The notes beneath the pieces are model-generated. The model saw only the letters and a list, made by a program, of their open reading frames with translations. It was not told where the DNA came from and did no database searches. The translations under genes and the position numbers were made by a program. A stretch of DNA of 40,011 nt from an uncultured Prevotella sp. (GTDB lineage Bacteria > Bacteroidota > Bacteroidia > Bacteroidales > Bacteroidaceae). Location of the stretch: contig CALUFN010000021.1 of the NCBI GenBank assembly GCA_944319945.1, forward strand, positions 1 to 40,011. Reading direction: 5' to 3'. Below, piece by piece: positions 1-9,359 of this stretch (the first letter of the stretch is position 1; each line of letters begins with the position of its first letter).

Positions 1-47
1 CCGCCTTCCGTCATCAAAACAGATACGAAAAAGACGGACGCATCGAA

Positions 48-196
48 TTAATGGAGTTATCAGTAGTTAACAGAAGTTAGGCTCGTTTCACTCGCCGAAG
101 TTAACGCACAACACCCTATGTTACAACAACTTGGCATTTGTCCGTCAACTTCAGTTAACTTCGGCGCTAAGCGTCTAACTCCTGCTAACTCCTTTT
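48..196. repeat. Short-word inverted repeat region downstream of the EnvC-like gene
   Basis: The 266 bases before the EnvC-like gene's stop codon hold no convincing gene. They carry variants of the word AGTTAAC/AGTTAGG on the left (about 52-105) and the complementary words GTTAACT/CTAACTC on the right (about 145-195). One exact pair is an 11-bp inverted repeat, 95-105 against 154-164. The same design with other words recurs in several gaps of this window. It could form a long imperfect stem in transcripts leaving the minus-strand operon, but there is no clear T-run to call a terminator. Confidence 0.5.
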
Positions 197-266
197 CAGA
201 ACATTCTCAGTGTCATTCCGCCACCAGAACGAGGCTTACCGCTCTCATTTTGTCTTATGCGGGCGG

Positions 267-1847
267 CTATCTCCTGAGCCATCTCTCGGGGTTCAGGGCG
301 GCCGTCATGTTCCTCAGCTGGAACTGCATCGTGTTGTCCGAACCCACGCTGCCGAGCCTTTGTCCCGTGCTTACCTTCTGGCCCTTGCGCACGCTCACGG
401 CTCCGAGGTTGCAGTACACCGAGATGTAGCTGCCGTGGCGCACCATTACGACCATCGTGCCGCCGAGGTTGCTCACGGCGCTCACTTCGCCGTCGAACAC
501 CGAGCGCACCGCCGCACCGCTCTGCCCGAGTATTCTTATGCCGTTGCTGTTGAGCCTTACGTTGCTCAGCCCGGGCACGTTGTACTGCCCGAAGTGGGTG
601 ATTATCTTGCATTGTCCGGCCACGGGCATGGGCAGCCGCCCCCGATTGCGCTCAAAGCTGCCGCTCAGCTTGCGGTCCTCGGTGTCGAGCGTGGCTGCCG
701 CAGCGGCCTTCTTCTTAGCTTTGGCCACCTCGCGCTCGCTCCGCTCCTTGTCCACCTGCGCCTTGCGCTCGGCCGCTATGCGCTCGGCTTTGGCTGCCTG
801 GGCCTTGCGCTCGGCCTCGGCCCGTGCGGCCTCGTCGCGCCTGGCGGCCTCTCGTGCGGCCTCGGCGGCCTTGCGCTCACGCTCCTTAGCCTCGGCTATG
901 CGCCGCCGGTTCTCGCGCTCTCGGGCCTCGGCCTCGGCCTTCTTGCGGGCCAGTTCCTCGGCCTTGCGCTTAGCCTCGGCGGCCGCTTGGGCCTTTCGTC
1001 GGGCCTCGGCCTCGGCGCGCGCCTTAGCCTTAGCCATCTCCTCGGCCACGAGGCGGTCTATCTGCGCGTTCAGCTCGGCGTCTTTCTTGCGCTGGTCGGC
1101 TATCACGCTCTCTATCGTCTTCTGCTGCCGGCGCAGGCTGTTCACCATCTTTTCCTGCTCCTGCTGCTTGCCCTGCAGGGCCGCGTGCTCTTGTTTACCC
1201 TTGCTGAGCAGGGCGTTCTTCTGTCCGCGCACACGCTGCAGCTCCCTGCGCTTGTCTTCTATCTGGCGCTGCTTGGCCTTGACCATCTCGCCCTGCGACC
1301 GCTGGTAGGCGGCGTATTCGCGCACGAAGCGCATGCGGCGGTACATCTGTGCGAAGTTCTTCGCGCTGAAGATGAACATCAGCTTGTCTTGCACGGTGCG
1401 CTTAGCGGCGAGGTAGCGCATCGACTTCACGTATTTTGCCTTGCGCTCTTCCAGCTGTTTCTCGAGCGTGGCGAGCTGGCTTTGCAGCATGCTTATGCTG
1501 CCGTCTATGTGGGTTATCTCGCTCTGTATGGTGTCGATGGCCTTGCGGTGCTTGTCTATCTCGGTGTTGAGCACCATCAGGTTGCCCAGTCGCTTCTTCA
1601 CGTCGGCCTTGTTTGCGCGCAGCAGCCGCTCCTGCTGCTTTATCTTGCGCTGCACTCCGGCACGCTGGTTGCGCAAGCCCTTGATTGAGCTGTTCGAGTA
1701 GTCGGCGGTCTTCTTTTTCTTCGTCGCGGTGCGTTTCTTAGTCACACGGGTGGTCTTGGCCTTCTTCTTCGCTCGCTGACGGTTGGTCTGGGCGAGCGAG
1801 GGGAAGGCTACGGCGAATGCCAAAAAGAGTATGAGGAGTCGTTTCAT
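267..1847 (-). CDS. EnvC-like murein hydrolase activator with degenerate LytM (M23) domain
   Basis: The 526-residue protein has a Sec signal peptide (residues 1-19), a Lys/Arg-rich stretch (about 23-46), a long coiled coil (about 55-390) whose second half is an Ala/Lys/Arg/Glu-rich charged helix, and a C-terminal LytM/M23 fold (about 402-526). Family knowledge: EnvC and NlpD proteins do not cut peptidoglycan themselves but switch on N-acetylmuramoyl-L-alanine amidases at the septum. This copy fits that role. The metal-ligand Asp expected in the NGIDI-type motif is Arg (NGIRI, near 437), and the HLH of the second zinc motif is replaced in TMQFQ (near 506). It is the last gene of the dut-TPR-DUF4292-envC cluster and starts directly after the DUF4292 stop codon. 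Its Ala-rich coding sequence creates a long meaningless antisense ORF. The family call is firm; the partner amidase is not in the window. Confidence 0.9.
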   Translation of the reverse strand: MKRLLILFLAFAVAFPSLAQTNRQRAKKKAKTTRVTKKRTATKKKKTADYSNSSIKGLRNQRAGVQRKIKQQERLLRANKADVKKRLGNLMVLNTEIDKHRKAIDTIQSEITHIDGSISMLQSQLATLEKQLEERKAKYVKSMRYLAAKRTVQDKLMFIFSAKNFAQMYRRMRFVREYAAYQRSQGEMVKAKQRQIEDKRRELQRVRGQKNALLSKGKQEHAALQGKQQEQEKMVNSLRRQQKTIESVIADQRKKDAELNAQIDRLVAEEMAKAKARAEAEARRKAQAAAEAKRKAEELARKKAEAEARERENRRRIAEAKERERKAAEAAREAARRDEAARAEAERKAQAAKAERIAAERKAQVDKERSEREVAKAKKKAAAAATLDTEDRKLSGSFERNRGRLPMPVAGQCKIITHFGQYNVPGLSNVRLNSNGIRILGQSGAAVRSVFDGEVSAVSNLGGTMVVMVRHGSYISVYCNLGAVSVRKGQKVSTGQRLGSVGSDNTMQFQLRNMTAALNPERWLRR

Positions 1848-2744
1848 TTACAGTTTCATGAGTCGTTTCATCAATTCTTCCACGCTGACTTGCTTGTATT
1901 TGCCCGACACGGAGGTAAACGTTTCCCAGTCGCCGTCGGCCTCGGGCTTGTCTATCGCAATGTTGACGGCCACGCCGTCGGCGCCTTTCAGGGCGGTGCT
2001 CTTCAGCGTCAGGGTGATGTCCGTGGGAAACTGCTTGTCGCCTAACGGCTCGAACCCGTCGTAAGCGCACCTCACCGTGGTCTTGGCAGACGGCGTGCCG
2101 GAGTACGTCATATCGACCGACGTAATCCGCCCGCTCGCCTTGTCGACTGTCCACAGATACTCCATGCCGCCCCGCTCGAGTGTGAGGCAGGGGGCTGCAG
2201 AAGCGTCTTGAAAGGCCACGGCGAAGCAGTCGAGGGCCGACCGGTCTACCGTTTGCCTGCCGGGAATGAAGAGTCGGTTCCAAAACAATGCTTGAAGCGT
2301 ATAGAAATCAAGCCCGTTAGCGCGCAGGAAGCCCACGTCGGCATAGCCGGCCTTGATGTATTCCTTGTTCATGCGGTCCATGAGGAGCACGTAGTCTTTA
2401 GTAAACTCGAGCCGACCTACCTCCATAAGGCCGAAGGCCGTGAGCTGTATGCGTATCACCTCGTCGCGCTTCATCCTCAGCGAGCCCGACACCGAGAGGT
2501 CTTTTTGCCCGCTGCTGAGCGTAAACCTTATCTTCGACGACATGCAGTCGGCATCCGTTTGGGCGGCAAGCACTTTGCCCTTCAGCTCATTAGCGTCGAC
2601 AACCGCCCTTTCCACTACGTCGCTGCGGCCGCCGGAGACTGCCGTCCCGTCGAGCGCGGCCTTCTTAGTTCCGCATGAAACCACTGCAAGCGACACCACA
2701 GCAAGCACTGCGGTGAAAAACCAACCGTTGCTATTTTTCCACAT
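1848..2744 (-). CDS. DUF4292 family lipoprotein
   Basis: This 298-residue lipoprotein has an N-terminal hydrophobic segment ending in a lipobox with Cys24 (VVSC), so it is probably lipidated and anchored in the envelope. The rest alternates in the way of an antiparallel beta-sheet protein, as in DUF4292 proteins found across Bacteroidetes. The biochemical role is not established. A LolA/LolB-like lipid or lipoprotein-handling fold is my inference from its size, lipid anchor and strand pattern, and is not shown by any motif. Its start overlaps the end of the upstream TPR gene by 14 bases and its stop abuts the EnvC-like gene, so translational coupling and one transcript are likely. Confidence 0.85.
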   Translation of the reverse strand: MWKNSNGWFFTAVLAVVSLAVVSCGTKKAALDGTAVSGGRSDVVERAVVDANELKGKVLAAQTDADCMSSKIRFTLSSGQKDLSVSGSLRMKRDEVIRIQLTAFGLMEVGRLEFTKDYVLLMDRMNKEYIKAGYADVGFLRANGLDFYTLQALFWNRLFIPGRQTVDRSALDCFAVAFQDASAAPCLTLERGGMEYLWTVDKASGRITSVDMTYSGTPSAKTTVRCAYDGFEPLGDKQFPTDITLTLKSTALKGADGVAVNIAIDKPEADGDWETFTSVSGKYKQVSVEELMKRLMKL

Positions 2745-4506
2745 ATTTCCTTAGTTTTATCTTACGGCGGAGCACCTTATCGTTCTCCGAACCTATCTCA
2801 AGGGCCTCCTGCCAGTATTTCACTGCGCCCTCGATGTCGCCGCTCACGGCATGGATGTCGCCTGCGTGCTCTATTATCACCGCGCTTCGGGTAGAGTCAT
2901 TGTCAACGGCCATGTCGATGTATTGCCGCGCCTCGGCATACTTCTTGCGCTTGAACAATATCCAAGCGTAGGTGTCGAGGAAGGTGCTGTTGTCCGGTTC
3001 GGCCTGCACCGTGCGGTAGCTCATCTGCTCGGCGTCGTCGAGACGACTGCCGTCCTCTGAGAGAAAATAGGCGTAGTTGTTAAGGCAGCCCAAGTTGTCG
3101 TCCTTCCATTGCAGGCAGCTGTCATAGGCGGCGTAAGCCTCTTCGGCGCGTCCCTTGTCGTGAAGGATGTCGCCCATGATGGCGTAAAAGTCCGACACGA
3201 GGTCAGGATTGCTCCGATCGTCTATCTGGCCTACACCCCTCTTGAAGGCCTCGAGCGCACTGTCGTCGTCGTCTTTCTGTACGTAGGCCAAGCCGAGGAA
3301 GTAATAAAAGGCTATCTCGTCGGGGATATAATCGATGGCGCGGCGCGAAAGCTCGGCCACGCGGTCGAAGTCTTGCCGGCTCCAAGCCGCCTGTATGAGC
3401 TGCAGGCTGGCGGCGGCGTTGTCGGGAGCTATCCGCAACACCTGCTCGAGCACGGCCGAGATGGAGTCTTGCGGCATCTTCTTCAGCGTTAGGTAGGCGG
3501 CGTAAAGCTCGGCCATGTCGGCCGTTTCCTGGGGGCGGGCGAGTATTTTTCGGAACAGGTCGATCACCTGCGTGCTGTCGCCTCCGTTCTTCTCGTTGTC
3601 TGCCACCACCTGTCGCATCAGCGTCATCTTGCCGTCAACGGGCGTGTCGGGGCTTAGCAGCATGGCTTCCTGCAGCGAGTCGGCACGCTGCAGCTGGCCC
3701 GACGAGCGGTAATAGTCTATCATCGACATGCGGGCCATGACGTTTTCGGGGTCGGCCTTCAGCACTTCGGCGTATTGGCGGCCGGCCTCGTCGGGCTTGC
3801 CGTTCTGCAGCAGCCAGTTGCCCATCATCACACGGTAGCCCAAGTCGTTAGGATGCTTCTCCGACATGGCCTTCAGCTCGTTGAATTCTTCCTGCTTCTT
3901 GCCCTGCAGCGAGTAGACCCTCATCTTGGCGAGGGTGATGTTCTCGTCGGCACCTTCAAGTGCTTCCATGCGCCCGAGCACGTCGAGCATGCTGTCATAG
4001 TCTTTCAGCTGGCCGTAGAGCTGGGCCAGTATGTCGAGCACGTCAGAGCGTTCGGGCGTGTTGCGCCACAGCTTCTCGTAGGCCTCCACGGCCTCGGCAT
4101 AGTCGCCCGTGCGGACGTATCCGCTGCCGAGCCGCTCGAGATAGGCGTTGTTGCCGGGGCTAAGCTCTGCCGCCTTCTTCACGTCTTCGAGGGCGGCAGA
4201 GTCACCCTTGAGCACTCCGTCATACGAGGAAATCATGAAGTAGGCCTCGGCTGCGGCGGGATTTATGCCGATGCAGTGGCGCAGCAGGTCGTAAGCGGCG
4301 TCGTAGTTGCCGGCCACCTGCTGCCTCACGGCCTCGTAGTAATACATCTTGAAGCGCAGGCTGTCGTTACGGCTCACGCCCGAGGGCGGAGCCGGGGCAG
4401 CCTCAACCGCAGCGGAAACGGCCGCAGCCGACTTCGTCCCGCCGCAGCCTGCGGTGAGCAGGGCTGCCGGCAGGAGCAATAGTATATGTAGAACAAATCG
4501 TCTCAT
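2731..4506 (-). CDS. Tetratricopeptide-repeat lipoprotein
   Basis: The 591-residue protein starts with a signal peptide and lipobox (LTAGC, Cys21), followed by an Ala/Pro-rich linker and then about a dozen tandem 34-residue TPR-type helical pairs to the C-terminus. Residues such as A-YxLLRHCIxINPxAAEAYF show the usual TPR spacing. It should be a periplasmic or outer-membrane-anchored scaffold for protein-protein contacts. Its position between dUTPase and the DUF4292/EnvC-like genes suggests an envelope-assembly role, but no partner can be named from sequence. It lies 27 bases after the dut stop and overlaps the DUF4292 start. No catalytic motif was seen. Confidence 0.85.
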   Translation of the reverse strand: MRRFVLHILLLLPAALLTAGCGGTKSAAAVSAAVEAAPAPPSGVSRNDSLRFKMYYYEAVRQQVAGNYDAAYDLLRHCIGINPAAAEAYFMISSYDGVLKGDSAALEDVKKAAELSPGNNAYLERLGSGYVRTGDYAEAVEAYEKLWRNTPERSDVLDILAQLYGQLKDYDSMLDVLGRMEALEGADENITLAKMRVYSLQGKKQEEFNELKAMSEKHPNDLGYRVMMGNWLLQNGKPDEAGRQYAEVLKADPENVMARMSMIDYYRSSGQLQRADSLQEAMLLSPDTPVDGKMTLMRQVVADNEKNGGDSTQVIDLFRKILARPQETADMAELYAAYLTLKKMPQDSISAVLEQVLRIAPDNAAASLQLIQAAWSRQDFDRVAELSRRAIDYIPDEIAFYYFLGLAYVQKDDDDSALEAFKRGVGQIDDRSNPDLVSDFYAIMGDILHDKGRAEEAYAAYDSCLQWKDDNLGCLNNYAYFLSEDGSRLDDAEQMSYRTVQAEPDNSTFLDTYAWILFKRKKYAEARQYIDMAVDNDSTRSAVIIEHAGDIHAVSGDIEGAVKYWQEALEIGSENDKVLRRKIKLRKYVEK

Positions 4507-4533
4507 CTAAGCGTCGTGAATGCTGGTTAGGGG

Positions 4534-4971
4534 TCATTCCACACCGGTGTGCCCGTAGCCGCCGGCTCCGCGCTCGGTGGCGTCAAGCTCGTCGGTCTCT
4601 ACGAAGGTTGCCGTCTCGTGGCGCGCTATCACCATCTGGGCTATGCGCTCGCCGTCGTTGACCGTGAAGTCGTCGGCCGAAAGGTTCACCAGCAACACCA
4701 TCACCTCGCCCCGATAGTCGGCGTCGATGGTCCCCGGCGAGTTGAGCACGGTGATGCCGTGCTTCAGGGCGAGGCCGCTGCGCGGGCGCACCTGGGCCTC
4801 GTAGCCCTCGGGCAGCGCCATGAATAAGCCCGTGGGGATGAGCTTTCGCTCCATGGGCCGCAGCGTAACGGGCGCGTCGATGTTGGCGCGCAGGTCCATG
4901 CCTGCGCTCTGCGGCGTGGCGTAGGCGGGCAACGGGTGGTGCCCCTTGTTGATAACCCTGACTTGTATCAT
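4534..4971 (-). CDS. dut: dUTP diphosphatase (dUTPase)
   Basis: Hydrolyses dUTP to dUMP and pyrophosphate, keeping uracil out of DNA and supplying dUMP for thymidylate synthesis; it acts as a cytoplasmic homotrimer. The conserved dUTPase motifs appear in order: SAGMDLRA (motif 1), [12 protein letters not shown] (motifs 2-3 region), [10 protein letters not shown] (uracil-binding hairpin), and the C-terminal Gly-rich [10 protein letters not shown] that closes over the active site. I chose the ATG at 4971 (145 residues, starting MIQVRV) over an in-frame ATG at 5022, because a -7 promoter box sits at 5000-5007, inside the longer version, and the extra 17 residues are not family-like. It heads the minus-strand envelope cluster and is divergent from the dGTPase gene. 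A uracil-DNA glycosylase is encoded elsewhere in the window. Confidence 0.95.
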   Translation of the reverse strand: MIQVRVINKGHHPLPAYATPQSAGMDLRANIDAPVTLRPMERKLIPTGLFMALPEGYEAQVRPRSGLALKHGITVLNSPGTIDADYRGEVMVLLVNLSADDFTVNDGERIAQMVIARHETATFVETDELDATERGAGGYGHTGVE

Positions 4972-4999
4972 CGTGTACGGTTGTAATATTATTAAGGTG

Positions 5000-5007
5000 C
5001 AAAAGTA
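5000..5007 (-). promoter_or_regulatory. Likely -7 element for dut
   Basis: Reading the minus strand this is TACTTTTG, matching the Bacteroidetes primary-sigma -7 consensus TAnnTTTG. Transcription would begin about 25 bases before the dut ATG at 4971. No good -33 TTTG is seen 19-21 bases upstream. Confidence 0.5.
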
Positions 5008-5071
5008 ACGAATTATATCCACATAACAGCTGTTTTACGTCTAAAAAGAAAGATTTTTGGCTTTTTTAGAC

Positions 5072-5079
5072 TACTTTTG
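5072..5079 (+). promoter_or_regulatory. Likely -7 element for dgt
   Basis: The plus strand reads TACTTTTG, a full match to TAnnTTTG. A TTTG occurs upstream at 5056-5059, but the 12-base spacer is shorter than the usual 19-21, so only the -7 box is well supported. It would give a leader of about 130 bases that contains the short-word inverted repeat. Confidence 0.45.
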
Positions 5080-5087
5080 CGACGTTA

Positions 5088-5210
5088 AATAATGCATAAT
5101 GCACAATGAATAATGCATTATTACAGCGAATAATACATAATGAATAATGGCACCATGAATTAAAAACGGCCTGATTATGCATTGTGCATTATGAATTATG
5201 AATAAAAAAA
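5088..5210. repeat. Short-word inverted repeat in the dgt leader
   Basis: Iterated ATAATGCA/ATGAATA words fill the leader of dgt. One exact 13-bp inverted pair is 5096-5108 (ATAATGCACAATG) against 5180-5192, with further imperfect pairing around it. In RNA it could form a long AT-rich stem just upstream of the start codon at 5217. No ribosome binding sequence is evident, which is normal for Bacteroidetes. Confidence 0.6.
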
Positions 5211-5216
5211 ACGATT

Positions 5217-6557
5217 ATGGACTGGCAACAACTGATATCCAACAAGCGGCTCGGGCAGGAGCACCGCCACACGATGCGCCACGACGACCGCTCCGAGTTT
5301 AAGCGCGACTACGACCGACTGATATTCTCGGCTCCCTTCCGCCGCATGCAAAACAAGACCCAAGTGTTTCCCCTGCCGGGCAGCGTGTTCGTGCACAACC
5401 GCCTGACACACAGTCTCGAAGTGGCCAGCGTGGGTCTGTCCTTAGGCAACGACGTGGCCCACGCCCTGACAAAGAGCCGCCCCGAGCTGAGCGGCACGCT
5501 GTTCGAGCAGATAGGCACGGCCGTAAGCACGGCGTGCCTGGCCCACGACATGGGCAACCCCCCGTTCGGACACTCGGGCGAGAAGGCCATACAGACATTC
5601 TTCACCGAAGGGCCCGGGACGAGGCTTCAAGGCGAGGTAAGCCCCGAACTGTGGGCCGACATCACCCACTTCGAGGGTAACGCCAACGCTTTCCGCCTGC
5701 TTGCCCACCGCTTCAGGGGGCGGCGCGAGGGCGGATTCGTGATGACCTACACCACGCTGGCCTCCATCGTGAAGTATCCCTACGCCTCTACGCTGGCCCG
5801 TCCGGGCCACTGCAAGTTCGGCTTCTTCCACACCGAGAGCGACACATACGAACGGATAGCCGCCGAACTGGGCATCAGGCGCAAGTCGGCCGACGGCCGC
5901 CCGATAGAGTACGCCCGCCATCCGCTGGTCTACCTCGTAGAGGCCGCCGACGACATCTGCTACGAGATAATGGACATCGAAGACGCCCACAAGCTGAAGA
6001 TAATATCTTTCGACGAGACGGCCTCGCTGCTACTGGGCTTCTTCGACGACGACGCGCGCTCGCGCATACTGCGGCGCATTGACGACGAGGGCATCACCGA
6101 CGACAACGAGAAGATAGTCTACATGCGCGCCTGCGCCATCGGCGCGCTCGAGAAGGCCTGCGTGAAGGCCTTCGTAGCCCACGAGCGCGAGATTCTCGAC
6201 GGCACGCTGGCAGGCTCGCTCGTAGCCCACATAGACGAGCCCCTGGCCTCGGCCTACCGCCGCTGCGCCGCAGTATCGGAAGAGAAGATATACAAGAGCA
6301 AGCCCGTGCTCGACGTGGAGCTGAGCGGATACCGCATAATGGCCACGCTGATGGAGGCCATGGTAGACGCCGTGGTAAACCCCTCGCGCTACTACTCGCG
6401 CCAGCTGATAAGCCGCGTAAGCAGCCAGTACGACATCGGCTCGCCAGAACTCGAGACGCGCCTCATGGCCGTCATCGACTACATCAGCGGCATGACCGAC
6501 GTCTACGCCCTTGACATCTACCAGAAAATCAACGGCATCAGCCTGCCGATAGTATGA
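5217..6557 (+). CDS. dgt: Deoxyguanosinetriphosphate triphosphohydrolase (HD-domain dGTPase)
   Basis: Cleaves dGTP (and, in related enzymes, other dNTPs) to the deoxynucleoside and triphosphate, adjusting dNTP pools. The 446-residue protein shows the dGTPase HD signature: His65 in the HNRLTHSLEV motif, then the His110-Asp111 pair in CLAHDMGNPPFGHSGE. The length is normal for the family. The early segment FRRMQNKTQVFP, also seen in family members, supports the start at 5217. It is transcribed away from dut across a shared 245-base gap with facing-away promoter boxes, so two nucleotide-pool enzymes sit side by side. A GH115 gene follows 91 bases downstream but is functionally unrelated. Confidence 0.93.
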   Translation: MDWQQLISNKRLGQEHRHTMRHDDRSEFKRDYDRLIFSAPFRRMQNKTQVFPLPGSVFVHNRLTHSLEVASVGLSLGNDVAHALTKSRPELSGTLFEQIGTAVSTACLAHDMGNPPFGHSGEKAIQTFFTEGPGTRLQGEVSPELWADITHFEGNANAFRLLAHRFRGRREGGFVMTYTTLASIVKYPYASTLARPGHCKFGFFHTESDTYERIAAELGIRRKSADGRPIEYARHPLVYLVEAADDICYEIMDIEDAHKLKIISFDETASLLLGFFDDDARSRILRRIDDEGITDDNEKIVYMRACAIGALEKACVKAFVAHEREILDGTLAGSLVAHIDEPLASAYRRCAAVSEEKIYKSKPVLDVELSGYRIMATLMEAMVDAVVNPSRYYSRQLISRVSSQYDIGSPELETRLMAVIDYISGMTDVYALDIYQKINGISLPIV

Positions 6558-6648
6558 CCGCCGACGGGCTTGCAGGCGGAAAACTTGACTGAAACGGCCG
6601 CTACGCAATGCAACGGTCATAACATAAAACCATTAAAATAAAACAATT

Positions 6649-9143
6649 ATGAACTACTGTATCAGACTCATTGCGGCGGTGTTATTGTACGCATGCCTGC
6701 CGGCGTCGGCCTTAGCGGCACCGGTAAAGGTGGTATTCACAAAGGCGAAAGGCTCCTTCGCCGTGGCGGCCGACGGCAGGGCGGCAACGGTAATCGTGGC
6801 CGACGGCGACGCCGACGTGGTAAGGGCGGCGGCCGAAATGTTCTGCGGCGACGTTGAAAACGTGTCGGGCGCAAGGCCCGAATTGTCCGTCGCCACGACG
6901 CTTCCCGACGGCGCGCCCCACGTATTGGCGGGAACGCTGGGACGCTCTCCACTGTTGACAGCCTCGCAAGCACTGGGAAAATAGACGCAGGCCGAGTGAA
7001 AGGCAAGTGGGAGACGTTCGGCATAGCCGTGATAGACAAGCCCTTCAATGGCGTGCCGCAGGCTCTCGCCATATACGGCAGCGACCCTCGCGGCACGGCC
7101 TACGGCCTGATGGAGCTATCGAGACGCATGGGCGTGTCGCCGTGGCAATGGTGGGCCGACGTGGCTCCGCGCAAACACGCTACCGTCTGCGTGACGCGCG
7201 GCGCGGCGGTGGTGGGGCCTCCGTCGGTGAAATACCGCGGACTCTTCATCAACGACGAGGACTGGGGGCTGCAACCGTGGGCGGCCAAGCATCTTGACAA
7301 GGACGTGAACGATCTCGGCCCGAGCACTTACGAGCAGGTGATGAAGCTCATGCTACGCCTGAAGGCCAACCTGCTGTGGCCTGCCATGCACCCCTGCACT
7401 AAGGCGTTCTGGTACTACAAGAAGAACCCCGAGCTGGCGCGAAGGTACGACATAGTGCTCGGCTCGAGCCATTGCGAGCAGATGTTGAGAAACAACGTAG
7501 ACGAGTGGGTGCACAACTTCCCGTTCGAGTTCGGCCGTCTGCCCGGCCCTTACGACTGGAAAAACAACCGCGCGACGGTGGAGATGTACTGGGACAAGCG
7601 CGTAAGGGAATCGAAAGACAACGACGCAATCTATACTCTCGGCATGCGCGGCATACACGACTCGGGCATGCCGGGCTACAATACTGACGAAGAAAGGCGC
7701 GACGCTCTCGAGGAAATCATATCCGAACAGCGCAAGATGATAGAGCGCGACTTGGGCCGTCCGGCTGCCGACGTGCCGCAGATATTCTGCCCCTACAAGG
7801 AGGCCCTGAAGCCTTACCGCCTCGGTATGCGCCTGCCCGACGACGTGACGCTGGTCTGGGCCGACGACAACCACGGCTACATGCGCCAGCTGTCCACGCC
7901 CGAAGAGCAGCGGCGCAAGGGCGGCGGAGGCGTGTATTACCACCTGTCGTACTGGGGCGTGCCACAAGACTATCTCTGGCTGGGCAGCACCCAGCCCGCG
8001 CTCATAGCCTACGAGCTGTCGAAGGCTTACGCCATGAACTGTAAGGACGTGTGGGTGTTCAACGTGGGCGACATTAAGCCCATAGAGTATGAGGCGCAGT
8101 TCGCCTTCGACTTTGCCTGGGACGTCAACTCAGTAGACCTCGCCGACGCCGACCTCTACGGCAGACGCTGGGGCGCGGAGACGTTCGGTGAGGACGCGGC
8201 TGACGCCATTTGCGTCATAAAGCGCGAGTATTACAACCTCGCCTCGGCAGGAAAACCGGAGCATGTGGCCTTCGTCAGATACTCAAAAGACGAGATGGAG
8301 GAGCGCATCGGCCGCTACGCCGCGCTTGAGCGGACGGTCGACAGCCTGCAAGCGCACATCGCCCAAGACCTGCAAGACGCTTACTATGAACTCATCGCCT
8401 ACCCCGTGAAGGCGGCGCGGGCCATGAACGAGAAGGTGCTCGGCTCACGGTTGAGCTACATCTACGCAAGTCTCGGCGACAATGAGTCGACGATGAGATA
8501 CGCCGAAATGTCGCTCCGAGGCTACGAAAGGATACGGAGCCTGACCGAAAAGTACAACAAGGAGACGGCCGGAGGCAAGTGGGACGGCATGATGGACTAC
8601 GCTCCGCGCGGCCTGCGCCACTTCTACGACTTCAAAACTGCCGGCGAGGCCGACGTGGCCGCACGGCAAACGGCCGAAGACGCCACGCGCGACAGCATCG
8701 TCATCGCCGCAGACAAGTACGCGAAAGCCGACAAGCGGCTGAAGACCCTGCGCGGACTCGGCACCGCCGGAGCCGTGATCACCGTATGGCCGACATCTAC
8801 GAAGAGCTACGGCGCCGACGCGGCGCAAGCCCCATACGCCGAATATAAGATTAAGGTAAGCAAGGGCGAAAACATCATAAGACTGAAGTTCATGCCAACG
8901 TTCCCCCTATTCCACACGTCAGACCTGCGCTACGCAATATCCGTAGACGGCACCGAGCCGCAAGTTACGAGCATAAAGCGCGAAGCCGAGACGGGCGAAT
9001 GGGGCGACACCGTGATGCAGGGATACATTGAGAGGTCGGCAGCATTCACGTCAGACGGCGACAAGACCGTAGCCGTGCGCATCTACTTCATAGACCCCTC
9101 GCTGGCGTTAAGCTCGCTGACCGTGGCCGGCAGTCGACGGTAG
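6649..9143 (+). pseudogene. GH115 xylan alpha-1,2-glucuronidase, split by a one-base frameshift
   Basis: Family members remove (4-O-methyl)-glucuronic acid side chains from glucuronoxylan. The first frame (6649-6984, 111 residues) supplies a signal peptide (about 1-23) and the start of the N-terminal domain, and stops at TAG 6982-6984. The next frame continues the same protein without a gap (IDAGRVKGKWE from 6981) to 9143 and contains the catalytic region, for example KYRGLFINDEDWGL, MKLMLRLKANLLWPAMH and VWADDNHGYMR, and a C-terminal beta-rich domain. One extra A in the A-run at 6978-6981 would restore an open frame of about 831 residues, normal for GH115. The break falls on a G_GGA_AAA heptamer placed exactly in the zero frame, with the stop next to it, so -1 recoding is conceivable. 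A real deletion or an assembly error is more likely. No SusCD pair lies beside it. Confidence 0.82.
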
Positions 9144-9186
9144 CGATGCCGGAAGATTAGACTTATTCATTCGTAAATATCTTAAA

Positions 9187-9312
9187 CATCCACGGTAGGG
9201 ACATAATTTATTATGTCCGCACGTTCTGAAAGAACGTTTTCATGTACAGAATCAACAAAATACGCCTCTTAAAGGCGTGCGGACATAATAAATTATGTCC
9301 CTACCGTGGATG
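9187..9312. mobile_element. MITE-like element with perfect 37-bp terminal inverted repeats
   Basis: The arms 9187-9223 and 9276-9312 are exact reverse complements over 37 bases and flank a 52-base centre. Each arm also holds a near-palindrome (GGACATAAT...ATTATGTCC). The centre contains two small hairpins (CGTTCTGAAAGAACG and CGCCTCTTAAAGGCG). There is no ORF inside. The size and structure suggest a non-autonomous transposable element or a very stable hairpin between two convergent genes. A clear target-site duplication was not found. Confidence 0.6.
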
Positions 9313-9359
9313 TATGTTTATGTTGAACTTACGATTCGTAAGATTTCCTACAATTTTCC

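Noticed and set aside
210-1688. 492-codon open frame opposite the EnvC-like gene
   Set aside because: It is a by-product of GC-rich Ala/Lys/Arg codons in the coiled coil; the translation is Leu/Ala/Gly-rich without domains, whereas the minus-strand protein has a signal peptide and a LytM fold.
4972-5022. Longer dut start at ATG 5022
   Set aside because: It would place the -7 promoter box inside the coding sequence and adds residues unlike any dUTPase N-terminus.
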